Shown: positions 9,031 through 18,131, counted from the stretch's first letter. The stretch is DNA of 48,386 nt from Geomicrobium sp. JCM 19039 (GCF_000698145.1 NZ_BAXB01000026.1:1-48386), one strand, 5' to 3'. Translations and numbers: made by a program. The notes: generated by a model from the sequence alone, not told the origin.

Positions 9031-9308
9031 CCGAAGAGGCGGAGAAACAACCGCGATCGGTTCAGTCGTTTTTTGCCAACGATCGCACGCTTGTCGTCTT
9101 TCGTGAAGGAATTCTTGTGACGATTGAAAAGGAACTGATTCGGACAGGTTTTGAAGAACATCTTAAGATTACAAAGAGACACCTTGAAAAGAAACTGCTA
9201 CATGCGGCTGGTTTTGAAGAAATTCTAAAACGAGGTGTTGAGGATATCTTTGTGGATTGGGATTTTCAACGAGATAAAAGCTACATTATATTTACATTGA
9301 AACCATAG
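9027..9308 (+). CDS. Second MpsC/DUF2294-domain protein, overlapping the first
   Basis: These 93 residues align along their whole length with the previous protein: TLVVFREGILVTIEKELI corresponds to VIHLRDFLAPMERVLV, and EDIFVDWDFQRDKSYIIF to DELYYDWSLSNRSGIIL. The GTG start sits on the upstream stop (GTGA), which suggests translational coupling. Two-domain proteins of this family exist, so the pair could also be one protein split by an indel near 9027. The linker here is non-conserved, so sequence alone does not decide. A strong terminator follows 33 bp after the stop. Confidence 0.75.
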   Translation: MTEEAEKQPRSVQSFFANDRTLVVFREGILVTIEKELIRTGFEEHLKITKRHLEKKLLHAAGFEEILKRGVEDIFVDWDFQRDKSYIIFTLKP

Positions 9309-9340
9309 GTGGGAATGGGCCGGACGATAGTGTCGGACAT

Positions 9341-9377
9341 AAGCCGAAGAGGAGGAGACTCCTTTTCGGCTTTTTTT
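9341..9377 (+). terminator. Rho-independent terminator after the MpsC pair
   Basis: The stem AGCCGAAGAGGAG pairs with CTCCTTTTCGGCT through one wobble pair around a GAGA loop and is followed by seven Ts. Confidence 0.9.
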
Positions 9378-9413
9378 GCAGTGTACAACGTTTTTTATTT
9401 GGAGGGAAGTATT

Positions 9414-9590
9414 GTGAATCCGTATCTTATCGACCATCACAACAAAATTATACACAAAACACGTTTTATTACCGATCAATGTAACCACAAACACATCCTA
9501 CATGAAGATAAGCAGTTCACATCCATTGACCAAGAGTGTACGTCTTACGTGCAGCAAGGCTATACGTTTTGTACATACTGTAATCGATGA
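9414..9590 (+). CDS. Small Cys/His-rich protein, unknown function
   Basis: This 58-residue protein starts at GTG 9414, seven bases after GGAGGG. It contains C and H residues in QCNHKHILHED, QECTSYV and a C-terminal FCTYCNR, a pattern that could bind zinc. I do not recognise a family. It lies between two terminator hairpins, so it is probably transcribed alone. Start and ribosome binding site are good, but with no homologue recognised the call as a real gene is moderate. Confidence 0.6.
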   Translation: MNPYLIDHHNKIIHKTRFITDQCNHKHILHEDKQFTSIDQECTSYVQQGYTFCTYCNR

Positions 9591-9597
9591 CGAAAAC

Positions 9598-9627
9598 GCG
9601 GCGGGGCACGTCGCCACCGCCGCTTTG
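9598..9627 (+). terminator. Probable terminator between convergent small genes
   Basis: A 7-bp GC-rich stem GCGGCGG/CCGCCGC with a 12-13-nt loop lies between the stops of two convergent small genes. The T run downstream is short (TTTG), so efficiency is uncertain. Confidence 0.5.
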
Positions 9628-9801
9628 TTAGGACCGTTTAATAAATAACCATAAGTTCCGTGCGCCGATGAACGCCACAACAAAGCTTGCGGCAAGCACC
9701 ATCGCCCAGAGCCACAATGGATATTCAATTAATAATGTCGTGAATAATAAAACCATACCGATAAAAACCATAAGCATTCCATTTCGTAACTGTGGATCCA
9801 T
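9628..9801 (-). CDS. Small two-helix membrane protein, unknown function
   Basis: This 57-residue protein begins MDPQLRNGMLMVF and is almost wholly hydrophobic, with two predicted membrane helices (about 9-25 and 29-49) and a basic C-terminus (LFIKRS). The start at 9801 has a GGAGG site six bases upstream. It lies 19 bp downstream of the aminotransferase gene on the same strand and is probably co-transcribed with it. No family recognised. Confidence 0.65.
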   Translation of the reverse strand: MDPQLRNGMLMVFIGMVLLFTTLLIEYPLWLWAMVLAASFVVAFIGARNLWLFIKRS

Positions 9802-9820
9802 ACGAGCCTCCGTGCGGGTT

Positions 9821-10992
9821 TTAGTGAGAAACGTAGTTGACGAGACGTTTCGCTGCTTCTAATAATACATGGTCAGAGGCGGCGTATGAAAGTCTCAAGT
9901 ATCCTTCACCAGCGTCTCCAAAGGCGGTGCCCGGTACCGTCGCAACACCGGTATCCTCAAGCAAGCGCAACGCAAATTCGCGAATGTTCGCTTCTTGATG
10001 GTGGACGCGAACGAAAAGATAAAAAGCGCCGGCCGCTTCCATGACTTGTAACTGTTCAGTATTGGAAAGAGCATCGGCAAGCAAGGTTCGTCTTAGTGCG
10101 AATGAATGACGCATGTATTCAAGAACATCTCCTGCACGTTCCATTGCTGCAAGCGCAGCTTTTTGTGTGAATGCAGGCACGCAGGCTGTGTTAAATTGAT
10201 GCACCCGGAAAATGCCTTGGTATAAAGGACTTGGAGCATGCAAGTAGCCGATGCGCCATCCGGTCATTGCATACGCTTTTGAAAATCCATTCACTGTAAC
10301 GGTTCGCTCAGCCATGCCAGGTAAGCTGGCGATGCTCACGTGCTCAGTGCCGTCAGAGATGATTTTCTCATACATCTCGTCAGAAAGTACAATCAAGTTA
10401 TGTTTCTTGGCGATATTGGCAAGCTGGTCGATTTCTTCTTTGGTCATCACGAGTCCCGTCGGGTTATGTGGCGAATTTACGATGAGCATTTTTGTCTTTG
10501 GTGTTATGTGCGCCTCAATCGTCTTGAAATCGACGCTTAGCCGATTGCCGTTTTTTGAGAGCGGGATGTGCACCGGTGTCGCACCAGCTAGGTGCGCAGC
10601 AGACTCGTAGTTCGGCCAAGCTGGCTCGGAATTAAGACTTCATCGCCTGGATTCAAAATGGCAAGTATGATGTTTAATACCGCCTCGCTACCCCCAGCTG
10701 TGACGATGATTTCATCGGCTTCTGCGCGAACGCCATTATCGTTAAGTAACTTTTGAGCAAGCGCTTCTCGAAGTGCAGGGATGCCGTGGTTCGGTGTATA
10801 GTGGGTGTCCCTATCACGCATTGCGTTGATGGCTGCTTGTTGTGCCGCTTCTGGGGTGTCAAAGTCTGGTTCACCGAGCGTCAAGCTGTACACAGGCACG
10901 CCGGAGGCGTCTAGCTGCCTTGCTTTTTCCGATAGTTCTCGAATTTTAGAAAATTGAACGTCGTTCATTCGCTTTGCAATCGTCGGTAACAT
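9821..10992 (-). pseudogene. PLP-dependent class I aminotransferase, frameshifted
   Basis: A fold-type I aminotransferase of the aspartate/PatA group, which transfers amino groups between an amino acid and a 2-oxo acid with pyridoxal phosphate. Visible motifs are YSLTLGEPDFDTP, the N-terminal THYTPNHGIPALREA, the PLP-contacting VTAGGSEAV, NSPHNPTG, VLSDEMYE, the Schiff-base Lys in VNGFSKAYAMTGWRIGYL, and the C-terminal EGYLRLSYA. The frame breaks at 10627-10629: one more base gives GDEVLIPEPAWPNYESAAHL and a protein of about 390 residues, the normal length. The start at 10992 follows AGAGGTGATC. It diverges from the cox genes. I cannot tell PatA from AspC-type specificity. Confidence 0.9.
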
Positions 10993-11149
10993 CCGATCAC
11001 CTCTTTTTGCATTTCTTATATCATATCATGTGGACAACATACACGTATAAATATCTGGGAATCATTACATACTAGTACTGTCTTGATGTGAGAACGTCGA
11101 GGCGACCACAAGGATTGGTCCCTTTATGGATGAATTTCTCTAATAATGA

Positions 11150-11190
11150 CCTTCTTCAATGTTTGCGCGCATTGAGGAAGGTTATTTTTT
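11150..11190 (+). terminator. Terminator-like hairpin in the ctaD leader
   Basis: ACCTTCTTCAATG pairs with CATTGAGGAAGGT (13 bp, one wobble) around an 8-nt loop and is followed by TATTTTTTG, a classical intrinsic terminator on the plus strand. It lies 75 bp upstream of ctaD with no plus-strand gene before it, so it is either a leader attenuator or the leftover terminator of a lost gene. Confidence 0.7.
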
Positions 11191-11264
11191 GTTCTGTTCT
11201 TGTATGCATAATGGTTGTCGCTAGGGGCAAACTGTTGAAGACTTGCATGAAGGGAGCGAATCGA

Positions 11265-13153
11265 GTGGTTAGAGAGGCTGCAGAAACGCTGAAAAAGAGT
11301 GTTTTATGGGATTTACTGACGACAGTAGACCACAAAAAAATAGCAGTTTTATACTTATTAGCAGGAACGCTATTCTTTGGTAAGGCTGGTTGATGGCAAT
11401 TATCTTCCGCATTCAGCTCATGTATCCAGAAAGTACAATTTTAAGTGGCCAAACGTACAACGAATTTATTACGATGCACGGAACCATTATGCTGTTTTTA
11501 GCAGCAACACCACTTTTGTTTGCATTTATGAACTACATGATTCCACTGCAAATCGGTGCCCGTGATGTGGCATTCCCATTTTTAAACGCATTAGGGTTTT
11601 GGTTTTTCTTCTTTGGAGGATTGTTATTAAGTCTTTCCTGGTTTTTTGGGGGTGGTCCTGATGCCGGTTGGACGGCTTACGTGCCCTTGTCGAGTCGAGA
11701 CTACGCAGGCATAGGACTTGACTTTTATGTGCTCGGTTTACAAATATCCGGGCTCGGTACGCTCATATCAGGAATTAACTTTATTGTGACGATGATTACG
11801 ATGCGAGCACCAGGGATGACGATGCTTCGTATGCCATTATTTTGCTGGACATCGTTTGTCACGAGCATGCTCATTGTATTCGCGTTCACTCCGCTTGCCG
11901 CCGGTCTTGCGTTATTAATGCTTGACCGTATGTTTGGTGGACAATTCTTTATTCCGAGTGAGGGCGGGAATGTTGTGATTTGGCCGCACATCTTTTGGAT
12001 TTTCGGTCACCCGGAAGTATACATTCTTGTATTGCCTGCATTCGGCATGATATCAGAAATCATTCCTGTGTTTTCAAAGAAGCGATTATTCGGGTATACC
12101 GCGATGGTTTTTGCGACGATCATTATCGGGTTTCTCGGGTTTATGGTATGGGTTCACCACATGTTTACGTTGAACTTAGGGCCAATCACGAATTCAATCT
12201 TTGCATTGGCAACAATGATCATCGGGATTCCGACGGGGATCAAAATCTTTAACTGGTTGTTTACGATGTGGGGCGGGAAACTTTGGTTTACGACCGCGAT
12301 GCTCTGTGCGTCCTCCTTTGTTCCGACCTTTGTTCTTGGTGGGGTCACCGGGGTAATGTTGGCAATGGCGCCAGTGACCCATCTATACCACGACACGTAT
12401 TTCGTCGTTGCTCACTTTCACTACATTATTCTCGGAGGGATTGTTCTCGGTCTATTAGGCGCAACGTTTTATTGGTATCCGAAAATGTTCGGGCACTGTT
12501 TGAATGAAACCCTAGGGAAAATTATGTTCTGGATCTTTTATGTCGGTTTTCATTTGACGTTCTTCGTACAACACATTTTGGGTCTCATTGGGATGCCAAG
12601 ACGGGTGAACGTATACCTTGCTGATCAAGGGTGGGACGGGATGAACCTTATCTCTTCCATCGGATCATACATGCAAGGAGTCGCGATTATCATCTTGCTG
12701 ATCAACGTCGTTTACTCGGCAATAAAAGCACCAGACAAACCGGTGAATGATCCGTGGGACGGTCGAACATTAGAATGGGCGACCCATACACCTGTACCGG
12801 AATACAACTTTGCGCAAACGCCGCAAGTTCGGTCGCTAGACCCGTTGTTTTATGAGAAAGTGCACGGGGATGGAACGATGAAACCTGCAGAGCCAATCGG
12901 TGATGTGCATATGCCAAACGGATCGTTTTACCCGTTTCTCATCGCGCTAGGTTCATTCATCGTTGGATTTGGCTTAATTATGTTGCATATGGACGCCTGG
13001 ATTAACCCGTATATCGTCGTCGGTATCGGTGCAGTTTTAATGTTTGGCTCTATGGCGATGCATTCATGGAAAGAAGATCACGGCTATTACATCACGAAAG
13101 AAAACATCGAAGCTATGGAACAGGAGGCGTTGGCAGATGAGCGAAACCGCTGA
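11265..13153 (+). pseudogene. ctaD: Cytochrome c oxidase (caa3-type) subunit I, frameshifted
   Basis: Subunit I of the haem-copper terminal oxidase; it binds the low-spin haem and the haem-CuB centre and reduces O2 while pumping protons across the membrane. About 12 membrane helices are visible. Key segments are TTVDHKKIAVLYL at the N-terminus, TMHGTIMLF (haem ligand His), FGHPEVYILVLPAFG (CuB His and the His-Tyr pair), WVHHMF, and YFVVAHFHYIILGG (haem ligands). The GTG start at 11265 is eight bases after AGGGAG. The frame breaks at about 11390-11394. One added base joins LFFGKAG to LMAIIFRIQLMYPE and gives about 629 residues, close to B. subtilis CtaD (622). It overlaps ctaE by 17 bp. Confidence 0.93.
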
Positions 13154-13753
13154 TTTTTCGAAAGGGTTGCCCGCTCACCCGGAACGAGCAACGACCGAAG
13201 GTAAGAACAAGTTTGTTGGGTTTTGGGTATTTCTTTCTGGGGAAGTGACGATGTTTGCGACGTTTTTCGGGACGTATCTCGCCTTCGAAACGGTACGGCT
13301 TCAGGTCCTGAAGCCGCCGATATCTTCTCCATGCCCCTTGTTTTTATTATGACGATGATTTTATTAACGAGTTCATTGACGAGCGTAATTGCCATGTTTG
13401 CGATGAGAAAAAACGAATTTAAGAAAATGAAGCTGTGGTTGTGGATGACTACACTGTTAGGTCTTGCCTTCCTTGGCTTCGAGATATATGAGTTTGTTGA
13501 GTACGTGCACTACGGCTTAGGATTTACAACGAGTGCGTTTGCCTCATCGTTTTATTCTCTTGTCGGGCTGCACGGTGCTCACGTCGTATTTGGTCTCGGC
13601 TGGATTATTCTATTATTGATACGTTACAACAACGCTGGGATCACACTGACAAACGCACCGAAATTTTATACGTTTAGTCTCTACTGGCATTTCATTGACG
13701 TCGTCTGGGTGTTTATTTTTACAGTCGTCTATCTTATGGGAATGGGAGGTTAA
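13137..13753 (+). pseudogene. ctaE: Cytochrome c oxidase subunit III, frameshifted
   Basis: Subunit III of the same oxidase, an integral membrane protein that stabilises the core. The N-terminal part reads MSETADFSKGLPAHPERATT then EGKNKFVGFWVFLSGEVTMF; after the break come LVFIMTMILLTSSLTSVIAM, GFEIYEF, LVGLHGAHVVFGL and the C-terminal YWHFIDVVWVFIFTVVYLMG, all as in CtaE. One added G at 13297-13298 joins FETVR to ASGPEAADIF and gives about 206 residues, the usual length. The start at 13137 is preceded by CAGGAGG inside the end of ctaD, so translation is likely coupled. Confidence 0.93.
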
Positions 13754-13758
13754 TCACT

Positions 13759-14103
13759 ATGGCCGACAACTTATCGGAACCCTTTGAGAAAAGCGCCATG
13801 ACTCAAGAGGATCAAAGAAAGAATCGTGAGGAACAACGCATTCAGTATATCGCTTTTGCGTTTATGATTGTCCTCACACTGCTTGCGTTTATCGCTGTTG
13901 GCGCCGACCTCTTGCCTGCTGCTTTTGCAGTTAGTTTTATCATCGTGCTTGCTGTCATTCAAATGTTCTTACAGTTGTACTACTTCATGCACCTAAGAGA
14001 GAAAGACCATGGGTGGGCAAACACCTTTATGGTGACAGGATTATTTCTCGTCATCCCAACGATCGTTGCACTCATGTTACTAATCGGTGTTGTCAAGTAC
14101 TAA
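13759..14103 (+). CDS. ctaF: Cytochrome c oxidase subunit IVB
   Basis: This 114-residue protein has a charged N-terminus (about 1-30) and three membrane helices, including MFLQLYYFMHLREKDHGWAN, the signature of CtaF/subunit IVB. It helps assemble the caa3 oxidase. The gene starts 5 bp after ctaE behind GGGAGG and is intact. A terminator follows, closing the ctaDEF unit. No ctaC (subunit II, the CuA/cytochrome c entry point), ctaA or ctaB is present on either side. Confidence 0.93.
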   Translation: MADNLSEPFEKSAMTQEDQRKNREEQRIQYIAFAFMIVLTLLAFIAVGADLLPAAFAVSFIIVLAVIQMFLQLYYFMHLREKDHGWANTFMVTGLFLVIPTIVALMLLIGVVKY

Positions 14104-14116
14104 ACGTCGTAGCGTC

Positions 14117-14158
14117 GGGGCTATTCCAAGGATTACCATTGGGATGTGCCCCTTTTTT
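14117..14158 (+). terminator. Terminator of the cta operon
   Basis: An outer stem GGGGC/GCCCC encloses an inner TCCAA/TTGGGA stem and is followed by six Ts. Confidence 0.8.
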
Positions 14159-14190
14159 GTTATGCGCCACTTGACGATCTTTCGATTTGT

Positions 14191-14202
14191 CCATGCTATA
14201 CT
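14191..14202 (+). promoter_or_regulatory. Candidate extended -10 promoter for maoC-activator
   Basis: ATGCTATACT contains a TGN-TATACT extended -10 box 28 bp before the MaoC-like gene. A TTGACG lies 20 bp upstream (14171-14176), three bases further than ideal. Transcription of the activator from a vegetative promoter would fit a sigma-54 activator that is present before induction. Confidence 0.45.
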
Positions 14203-14229
14203 GGAGGAAAAATCGAGAGGAGAGCAACG

Positions 14230-14643
14230 ATGAGACTGTCTCATGGTCAAACTGCGCAACTGACGCGTGTATTTACCGAAGATGATGTGATTCGAAGTAT
14301 GGAATTGACACAAGACCATTCGCCTGTATACACCGAGCAACACAATGAGTGGACCGACGTTTATCCAGAACCGATACTGCCCGCCCTACTGGCAGAAAGC
14401 TTAATTACACAACTGATTAGCACGAAGCTGCCTGGCGTTCCATGCATACTCGTCCAAAAAGATTTGGTCTATTATTCACCTGTACATATTCATGATTCGA
14501 TTACTGTAGAGTTGATGGTCATTGACATTAATGAAGAACGCAAATGGATTACACAAAAAGTGACCTGTTGGAACTCCAAAAAGAAAGAAGTTATTAAAGG
14601 TCAAGTCGTCGTCTTTTTGCTTCCAGAGAAAGTGGAACAGTGA
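14230..14643 (+). CDS. MaoC-like hot-dog protein next to the sigma-54 activator
   Basis: The 137-residue protein resembles single-domain MaoC-type hydratases: LTRVFTEDDVIRSMELTQDH near the N-terminus, PALLAESLITQLISTKLPG (hot-dog helix) and a C-terminal beta-rich half. In canonical R-hydratases the active site is D-x-N-P-x-H; here the segment is DHSPVY, so the Asp is kept and the His is replaced by Tyr. Enzyme activity is therefore uncertain. The start at 14230 follows GAGGAG. Its stop overlaps the activator start (TGATG), so the two are made together. A plausible role is the hydratase step of the downstream pathway or effector sensing; neither is shown. Confidence 0.75.
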   Translation: MRLSHGQTAQLTRVFTEDDVIRSMELTQDHSPVYTEQHNEWTDVYPEPILPALLAESLITQLISTKLPGVPCILVQKDLVYYSPVHIHDSITVELMVIDINEERKWITQKVTCWNSKKKEVIKGQVVVFLLPEKVEQ

Positions 14644-15941
14644 TGAGTGTAATTCATGAAGGCGGGACGTTAGGAGCTGTTTACACGGACGCAAAAGGGA
14701 AGATTATTGATGTGAGTCAATCTTTTTGCGATCATTTTTTAGAAAATAAAGAGAGTTGGTTAGGGGGATTCATCCACCAATTCATTCATGAGCAAGAAGC
14801 CGATCGTGAGATCATTGCAGGCCAAATTGGCGACGTTGCTTGCTTATTTCGAATGGTGGAGCAATCAGAATGCCGTGTTTATTACGTGCTGCTTCGAATC
14901 GACGAAGTCGACAGACGCAACTTTAAAGACTGGGTAGCGAGAAACTATGCAGCGTTTCGAGCGAAGCGAGAGAAGAGCGCTTCGGCAATGAGTGAAATCA
15001 TCGGGCGAAGCGAAGTGTTAGTCAACGTTAAAGAATTGGCTGCCAAAATTGCGACGAGTGATTCAACCGTGTTGTTAAGTGGAGAGAGCGGAACCGGGAA
15101 AGAACTGTTTGCTCAAGCGATTCACGAGAGCAGTTCGAGAAGTAATCACCCTTTTGTTGCGGTAAACTGTGTGGCCATCCCTGACGAGTTGTTCGAATCT
15201 GAAATTTTCGGGTATGAGGCCGGAGCGTTTAGTGGAGCGAAAAAGGGTGGAAAACCGGGAAAGGTCGAACTCGCCCAGCATGGAACACTATTCTTAGATG
15301 AAATCTCAGAACTAAGTTATTTGTCGCAAGGTAAGCTCATGCGTGTGCTACAAGAGCGAGAAGTTGAGCGACTAGGCGGTACGCACAGTGTGAATGTAGA
15401 CATCCGCGTGATCGCCGCTACGAACAAAAACTTGCAGCAACTTGTGCAAGCCGGAAAGTTCCGTGAAGACTTGTTTTATCGACTGTACGTATTTGATCTG
15501 CACATCCCTTCGTTGCGCGAGCGAAAAGAAGATTTAATGACGCTCGCCTACACGTTCATTGAACACTTCAATCATATGCTCGGACGCGACGTTGAGAATA
15601 TTACCCCGAAACTCGAATCACAAATGCTCGCATATGATTGGCCAGGCAACGTCAGGGAGCTACGTGCATTTATCGAGCGGGGGATGAACATTACAGAAGG
15701 AAGCTGGCTCGAGCACGAACATGTATCGTTCTCAACAGTGGCTAACCATCCGACGGCTGTTGGCGTTGTTGAGAGTTCAAACACTCACCAGCGTCTCGAT
15801 GAAATCGTGCAAAGCGTCGAGAAAGAAGCGATACAGCGAGCGTTGAAAATTGCAGGTGGAGACCGCTCAAAGGCGGCTATTCAGCTTGGAATCCACCTCT
15901 CAAGCTTGTATCGCAAGATGACGAAGTACAAAATAGACTAA
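14643..15941 (+). CDS. Sigma-54-dependent activator (PAS-AAA+-Fis)
   Basis: A bacterial enhancer-binding protein that opens sigma-54 promoters using ATP. Residues 1-110 form a PAS-like sensor ([15 protein letters not shown]). The AAA+ domain follows, with Walker A GESGTGKE (about 147-154), the sigma-54 contact loop GAFSGA (194-199, Ser in place of the usual Thr of GAFTGA), Walker B GTLFLDE (214-220) and the arginine-finger region [20 protein letters not shown]. The C-terminus is a Fis-type helix-turn-helix ([20 protein letters not shown]). It lies directly upstream of a near-consensus sigma-54 promoter that drives aliB, so it is very likely the pathway regulator. The PAS ligand is unknown. 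The start at ATG 14643 overlaps the previous stop. Confidence 0.93.
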   Translation: MSVIHEGGTLGAVYTDAKGKIIDVSQSFCDHFLENKESWLGGFIHQFIHEQEADREIIAGQIGDVACLFRMVEQSECRVYYVLLRIDEVDRRNFKDWVARNYAAFRAKREKSASAMSEIIGRSEVLVNVKELAAKIATSDSTVLLSGESGTGKELFAQAIHESSSRSNHPFVAVNCVAIPDELFESEIFGYEAGAFSGAKKGGKPGKVELAQHGTLFLDEISELSYLSQGKLMRVLQEREVERLGGTHSVNVDIRVIAATNKNLQQLVQAGKFREDLFYRLYVFDLHIPSLRERKEDLMTLAYTFIEHFNHMLGRDVENITPKLESQMLAYDWPGNVRELRAFIERGMNITEGSWLEHEHVSFSTVANHPTAVGVVESSNTHQRLDEIVQSVEKEAIQRALKIAGGDRSKAAIQLGIHLSSLYRKMTKYKID

Positions 15942-15980
15942 AACCAAGCATGGGGATCATTTCTTATGCTTGGTTTTTTT
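15941..15980 (+). terminator. Terminator after the sigma-54 activator gene
   Basis: AAACCAAGCAT pairs perfectly with ATGCTTGGTTT and runs straight into a T-rich tail. It separates the activator transcript from the aliB operon, so the operon depends on its own promoter. Confidence 0.93.
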
Positions 15981-16007
15981 TGCCCTTTTGCACATCTGAT
16001 TCTCACA

Positions 16008-16035
16008 TTCGCGAAAAAGTTCGCAACTATGCGAA
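16008..16035 (+). promoter_or_regulatory. Candidate activator-binding site upstream of aliB
   Basis: TTCGCGAA (16008-16015) is followed by the 16-bp dyad TTCGCA-ACTA-TGCGAA (16020-16035). Repeated TTCGC half-sites of this size are typical upstream activating sequences. The dyad centre is about 50 bp upstream of the -24 element, closer than most such sites. Binding by the adjacent activator is inferred from position. Confidence 0.6.
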
Positions 16036-16076
16036 TGGCTAATCGGGGAACGCCCGATTCCCCAAGGTGGAGAAAC

Positions 16077-16092
16077 TGGCATGAACTTTGCA
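16077..16092 (+). promoter_or_regulatory. Sigma-54 (-24/-12) promoter of the aliB operon
   Basis: TGGCATGAACTTTGCA matches the consensus TGGCACG-N4-TTGCA at every fixed position but one, with GG and GC exactly 10 bp apart. It lies 37 bp before the aliB start and directly downstream of a sigma-54 activator gene. The element also shows that the in-frame ATG at 16081 cannot be the translation start. Confidence 0.9.
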
Positions 16093-16128
16093 GTTTTTAT
16101 GGGCAGCGATAAAAAGGAGGAAATGACG

Positions 16129-17304
16129 ATGCTCGATTTTTCGTTTACAGAAGAACAAGATTATTTTAGAAGGATGCTCAAAGATTTGGCTAAAGATGAG
16201 CTCCTCCCCAATTATACAAAATGGGACCGCGAAGGGATTACACCGCGACATCTATGGAAGCGTCTCGGCGATGTTGGCATTACAGGACTGCGCATTCCTG
16301 CTGAATATGGAGGGAGTGAGGCAGACTGTGTGACGACAGGAATTGCCGCTGAAGAAATTGGTCGGGGAGATTTTAACTTAACGTATGCGGTGATGCTTAA
16401 TGCGCTCATCGGGGAGATTATTGCGTCTCATGCGAGTGATAAGCTTAAAGATCAGTATTTGCCGCCGCTTGCTGAAGGGACGAGTATTTTTGGCATTGCG
16501 ATTACGGAGCCTGATGCAGGTACAGACGCTGGCGGAATTAAATCGACGGCGCTACGAGACGGTGATGGTTATATTTTAAATGGCGAGAAATCAGGAATTT
16601 CCGTTGCGACGGAAGCGGATGCGTTTATCGTGTTTGCGAAGACCGATCCGTCTCTTGGGAACCGAGGAATTAGTGCGTTTATCGTGCCGTCCAACTTGAA
16701 AGGAGTGGATAGCAGAGGATACGAAGATATGGGCAATGTAGCAATTGGGCGTGGCTCCGTGTACTTTAATGATGTACGCGTACCGGAGAATCACCTCATT
16801 GGTGAGGAGAACAAAGGGTTTGCGCAAGTAATGAATGGATTTGACCTCAGTCGATTGCTCATTGGTCTCCAATGTGTGGGCGCCGCTTTCCAAAGTCTTG
16901 ATGAGACGATAGAACATGTAAAAACGAGAAAAACGTTTGGTAAGGCGCTTGCGACGTATCAAGGCGTATCGTTTCCAATCGTGACGCATTATTCCAAACT
17001 AGAAATGCTCAAATGGCAAGCGTATCGCGGGTTATGGCTAAGAGATAACAATAAAAAGCATTCAAAAGAATCGGCTTCGGTAAAGTGGCTCGGACCCTTG
17101 TATAGCCAAGAGGCCATTCATGAATGTTTGCTATTAAATGGGCATTACGCATACACGAAAGAGATGCCGCTCGAACAGCGTTTGCGTGATGTGATTGGCC
17201 TTGAGATTGGCGACGGTACAGCTCAAGCCAACCAAATGGTCATCGCCAAAGACATCATTGGCAAAGAATACCGCTCGTACACACCTGCAGGAGCATCCAC
17301 ATAA
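16129..17304 (+). CDS. aliB: Acyl-CoA dehydrogenase, probable cyclohexanecarboxyl-CoA dehydrogenase
   Basis: This 391-residue flavoprotein has the acyl-CoA dehydrogenase fold: N-terminal MLDFSFTEEQDYF, the FAD/substrate segment GIAITEPDAGTDAGG (about 122-136), and RKTFGKALATYQ. At the site where most family members carry the catalytic Glu of EGT, this protein has GDGT (Asp near 362). From memory, an Asp base is a feature of alicyclic acyl-CoA dehydrogenases, which supports the AliB call. It would convert cyclohexanecarboxyl-CoA to cyclohex-1-ene-1-carboxyl-CoA. ATG 16129 is eight bases after AAGGAGG; the upstream ATG lies inside the sigma-54 promoter. First gene of the aliB-badI-aliA-badH operon. 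Confidence 0.87.
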   Translation: MLDFSFTEEQDYFRRMLKDLAKDELLPNYTKWDREGITPRHLWKRLGDVGITGLRIPAEYGGSEADCVTTGIAAEEIGRGDFNLTYAVMLNALIGEIIASHASDKLKDQYLPPLAEGTSIFGIAITEPDAGTDAGGIKSTALRDGDGYILNGEKSGISVATEADAFIVFAKTDPSLGNRGISAFIVPSNLKGVDSRGYEDMGNVAIGRGSVYFNDVRVPENHLIGEENKGFAQVMNGFDLSRLLIGLQCVGAAFQSLDETIEHVKTRKTFGKALATYQGVSFPIVTHYSKLEMLKWQAYRGLWLRDNNKKHSKESASVKWLGPLYSQEAIHECLLLNGHYAYTKEMPLEQRLRDVIGLEIGDGTAQANQMVIAKDIIGKEYRSYTPAGAST

Positions 17305-17319
17305 TAAGGAGAGATTGTC

Positions 17320-18119
17320 ATGACGTATGAAGATATTGTATTTGAAAAGAACAACGGAATTGCAACGATAAAGATCAATCGCCCCCACGTATACAATGCA
17401 TTCCGAGGTCAAACGATCCGCGAGTTAATTGCTGCGTTTCGGGAAGCATGGGATGACAACCGCATTGGCGCCGTCATCTTTACCGGTGAAGGCGAGAAGG
17501 CGTTTGTGTCGGTGGCGACCAAAAAGAAAAAGGAGACGAAGGCGGTTACGACTATGGTGGTGGGCTCGGAAACGGTATCGGTTTAGAGGTCGAGAACCTG
17601 CACAATACGATTCGCAACATTCCAAAACCCGTCATCGCTGCCGTAAATGGCTATGCGATTGGAGGCGGGCACGTGCTTCATGTCATTTGCGACCTCACTA
17701 TTGCAGCATCAACGGCGAAGTTTGGTCAAAGTGGACCGAAAGTGGGAAGCTATGATGCCGGTTACGGTTCGGCTTATCTCGCAAGAATCGTCGGTGAGAA
17801 AAAGGCGCGGGAAATTTGGTATTTGTGTGAGCAATATACAGCAGAGGAGTGTAAAGAGATGGGGCTTGTGAACCGCGTCGTTGCACCAGAACAATTGCAA
17901 GGGGCCGCACAGGAATGGGCCGAAAAAATTCTCGAAAAAAGCCCAACAGCGATTAAGATGCTGAAATATTCATTCAATGCTGATTCAGCCAATATTGCTG
18001 GCATTTCGCAGCTTGCGATGGGAAGTCTCGCGATGTTCTATGACTCCAAAGAGTCCGAAGAGGGAAAGAATGCGTTTTTGGAAAAACGTCCGGTTGATTT
18101 TCACAAATTTCGCCAATAA
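17320..18119 (+). pseudogene. badI: 2-ketocyclohexanecarboxyl-CoA hydrolase, frameshifted
   Basis: A crotonase-family enzyme closely resembling BadI of Rhodopseudomonas, which opens the ring of 2-oxocyclohexane-carboxyl-CoA to pimeloyl-CoA. Shared segments are [74 protein letters not shown] and [14 protein letters not shown]. MenB-type naphthoate synthases are the nearest alternative, but no menaquinone genes are nearby. The frame breaks at 17510-17512, where one added G gives [16 protein letters not shown] and about 266 residues, the usual size. It starts 15 bp after aliB behind AAGGAGAG. Confidence 0.9.
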
Positions 18120-18131
18120 GGAGGCGTGAGA

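Noticed and set aside
16081..16128. Upstream ATG of the acyl-CoA dehydrogenase gene
   Set aside because: It lies within the sigma-54 promoter, and ATG 16129 has the AAGGAGG site and the usual family N-terminus.
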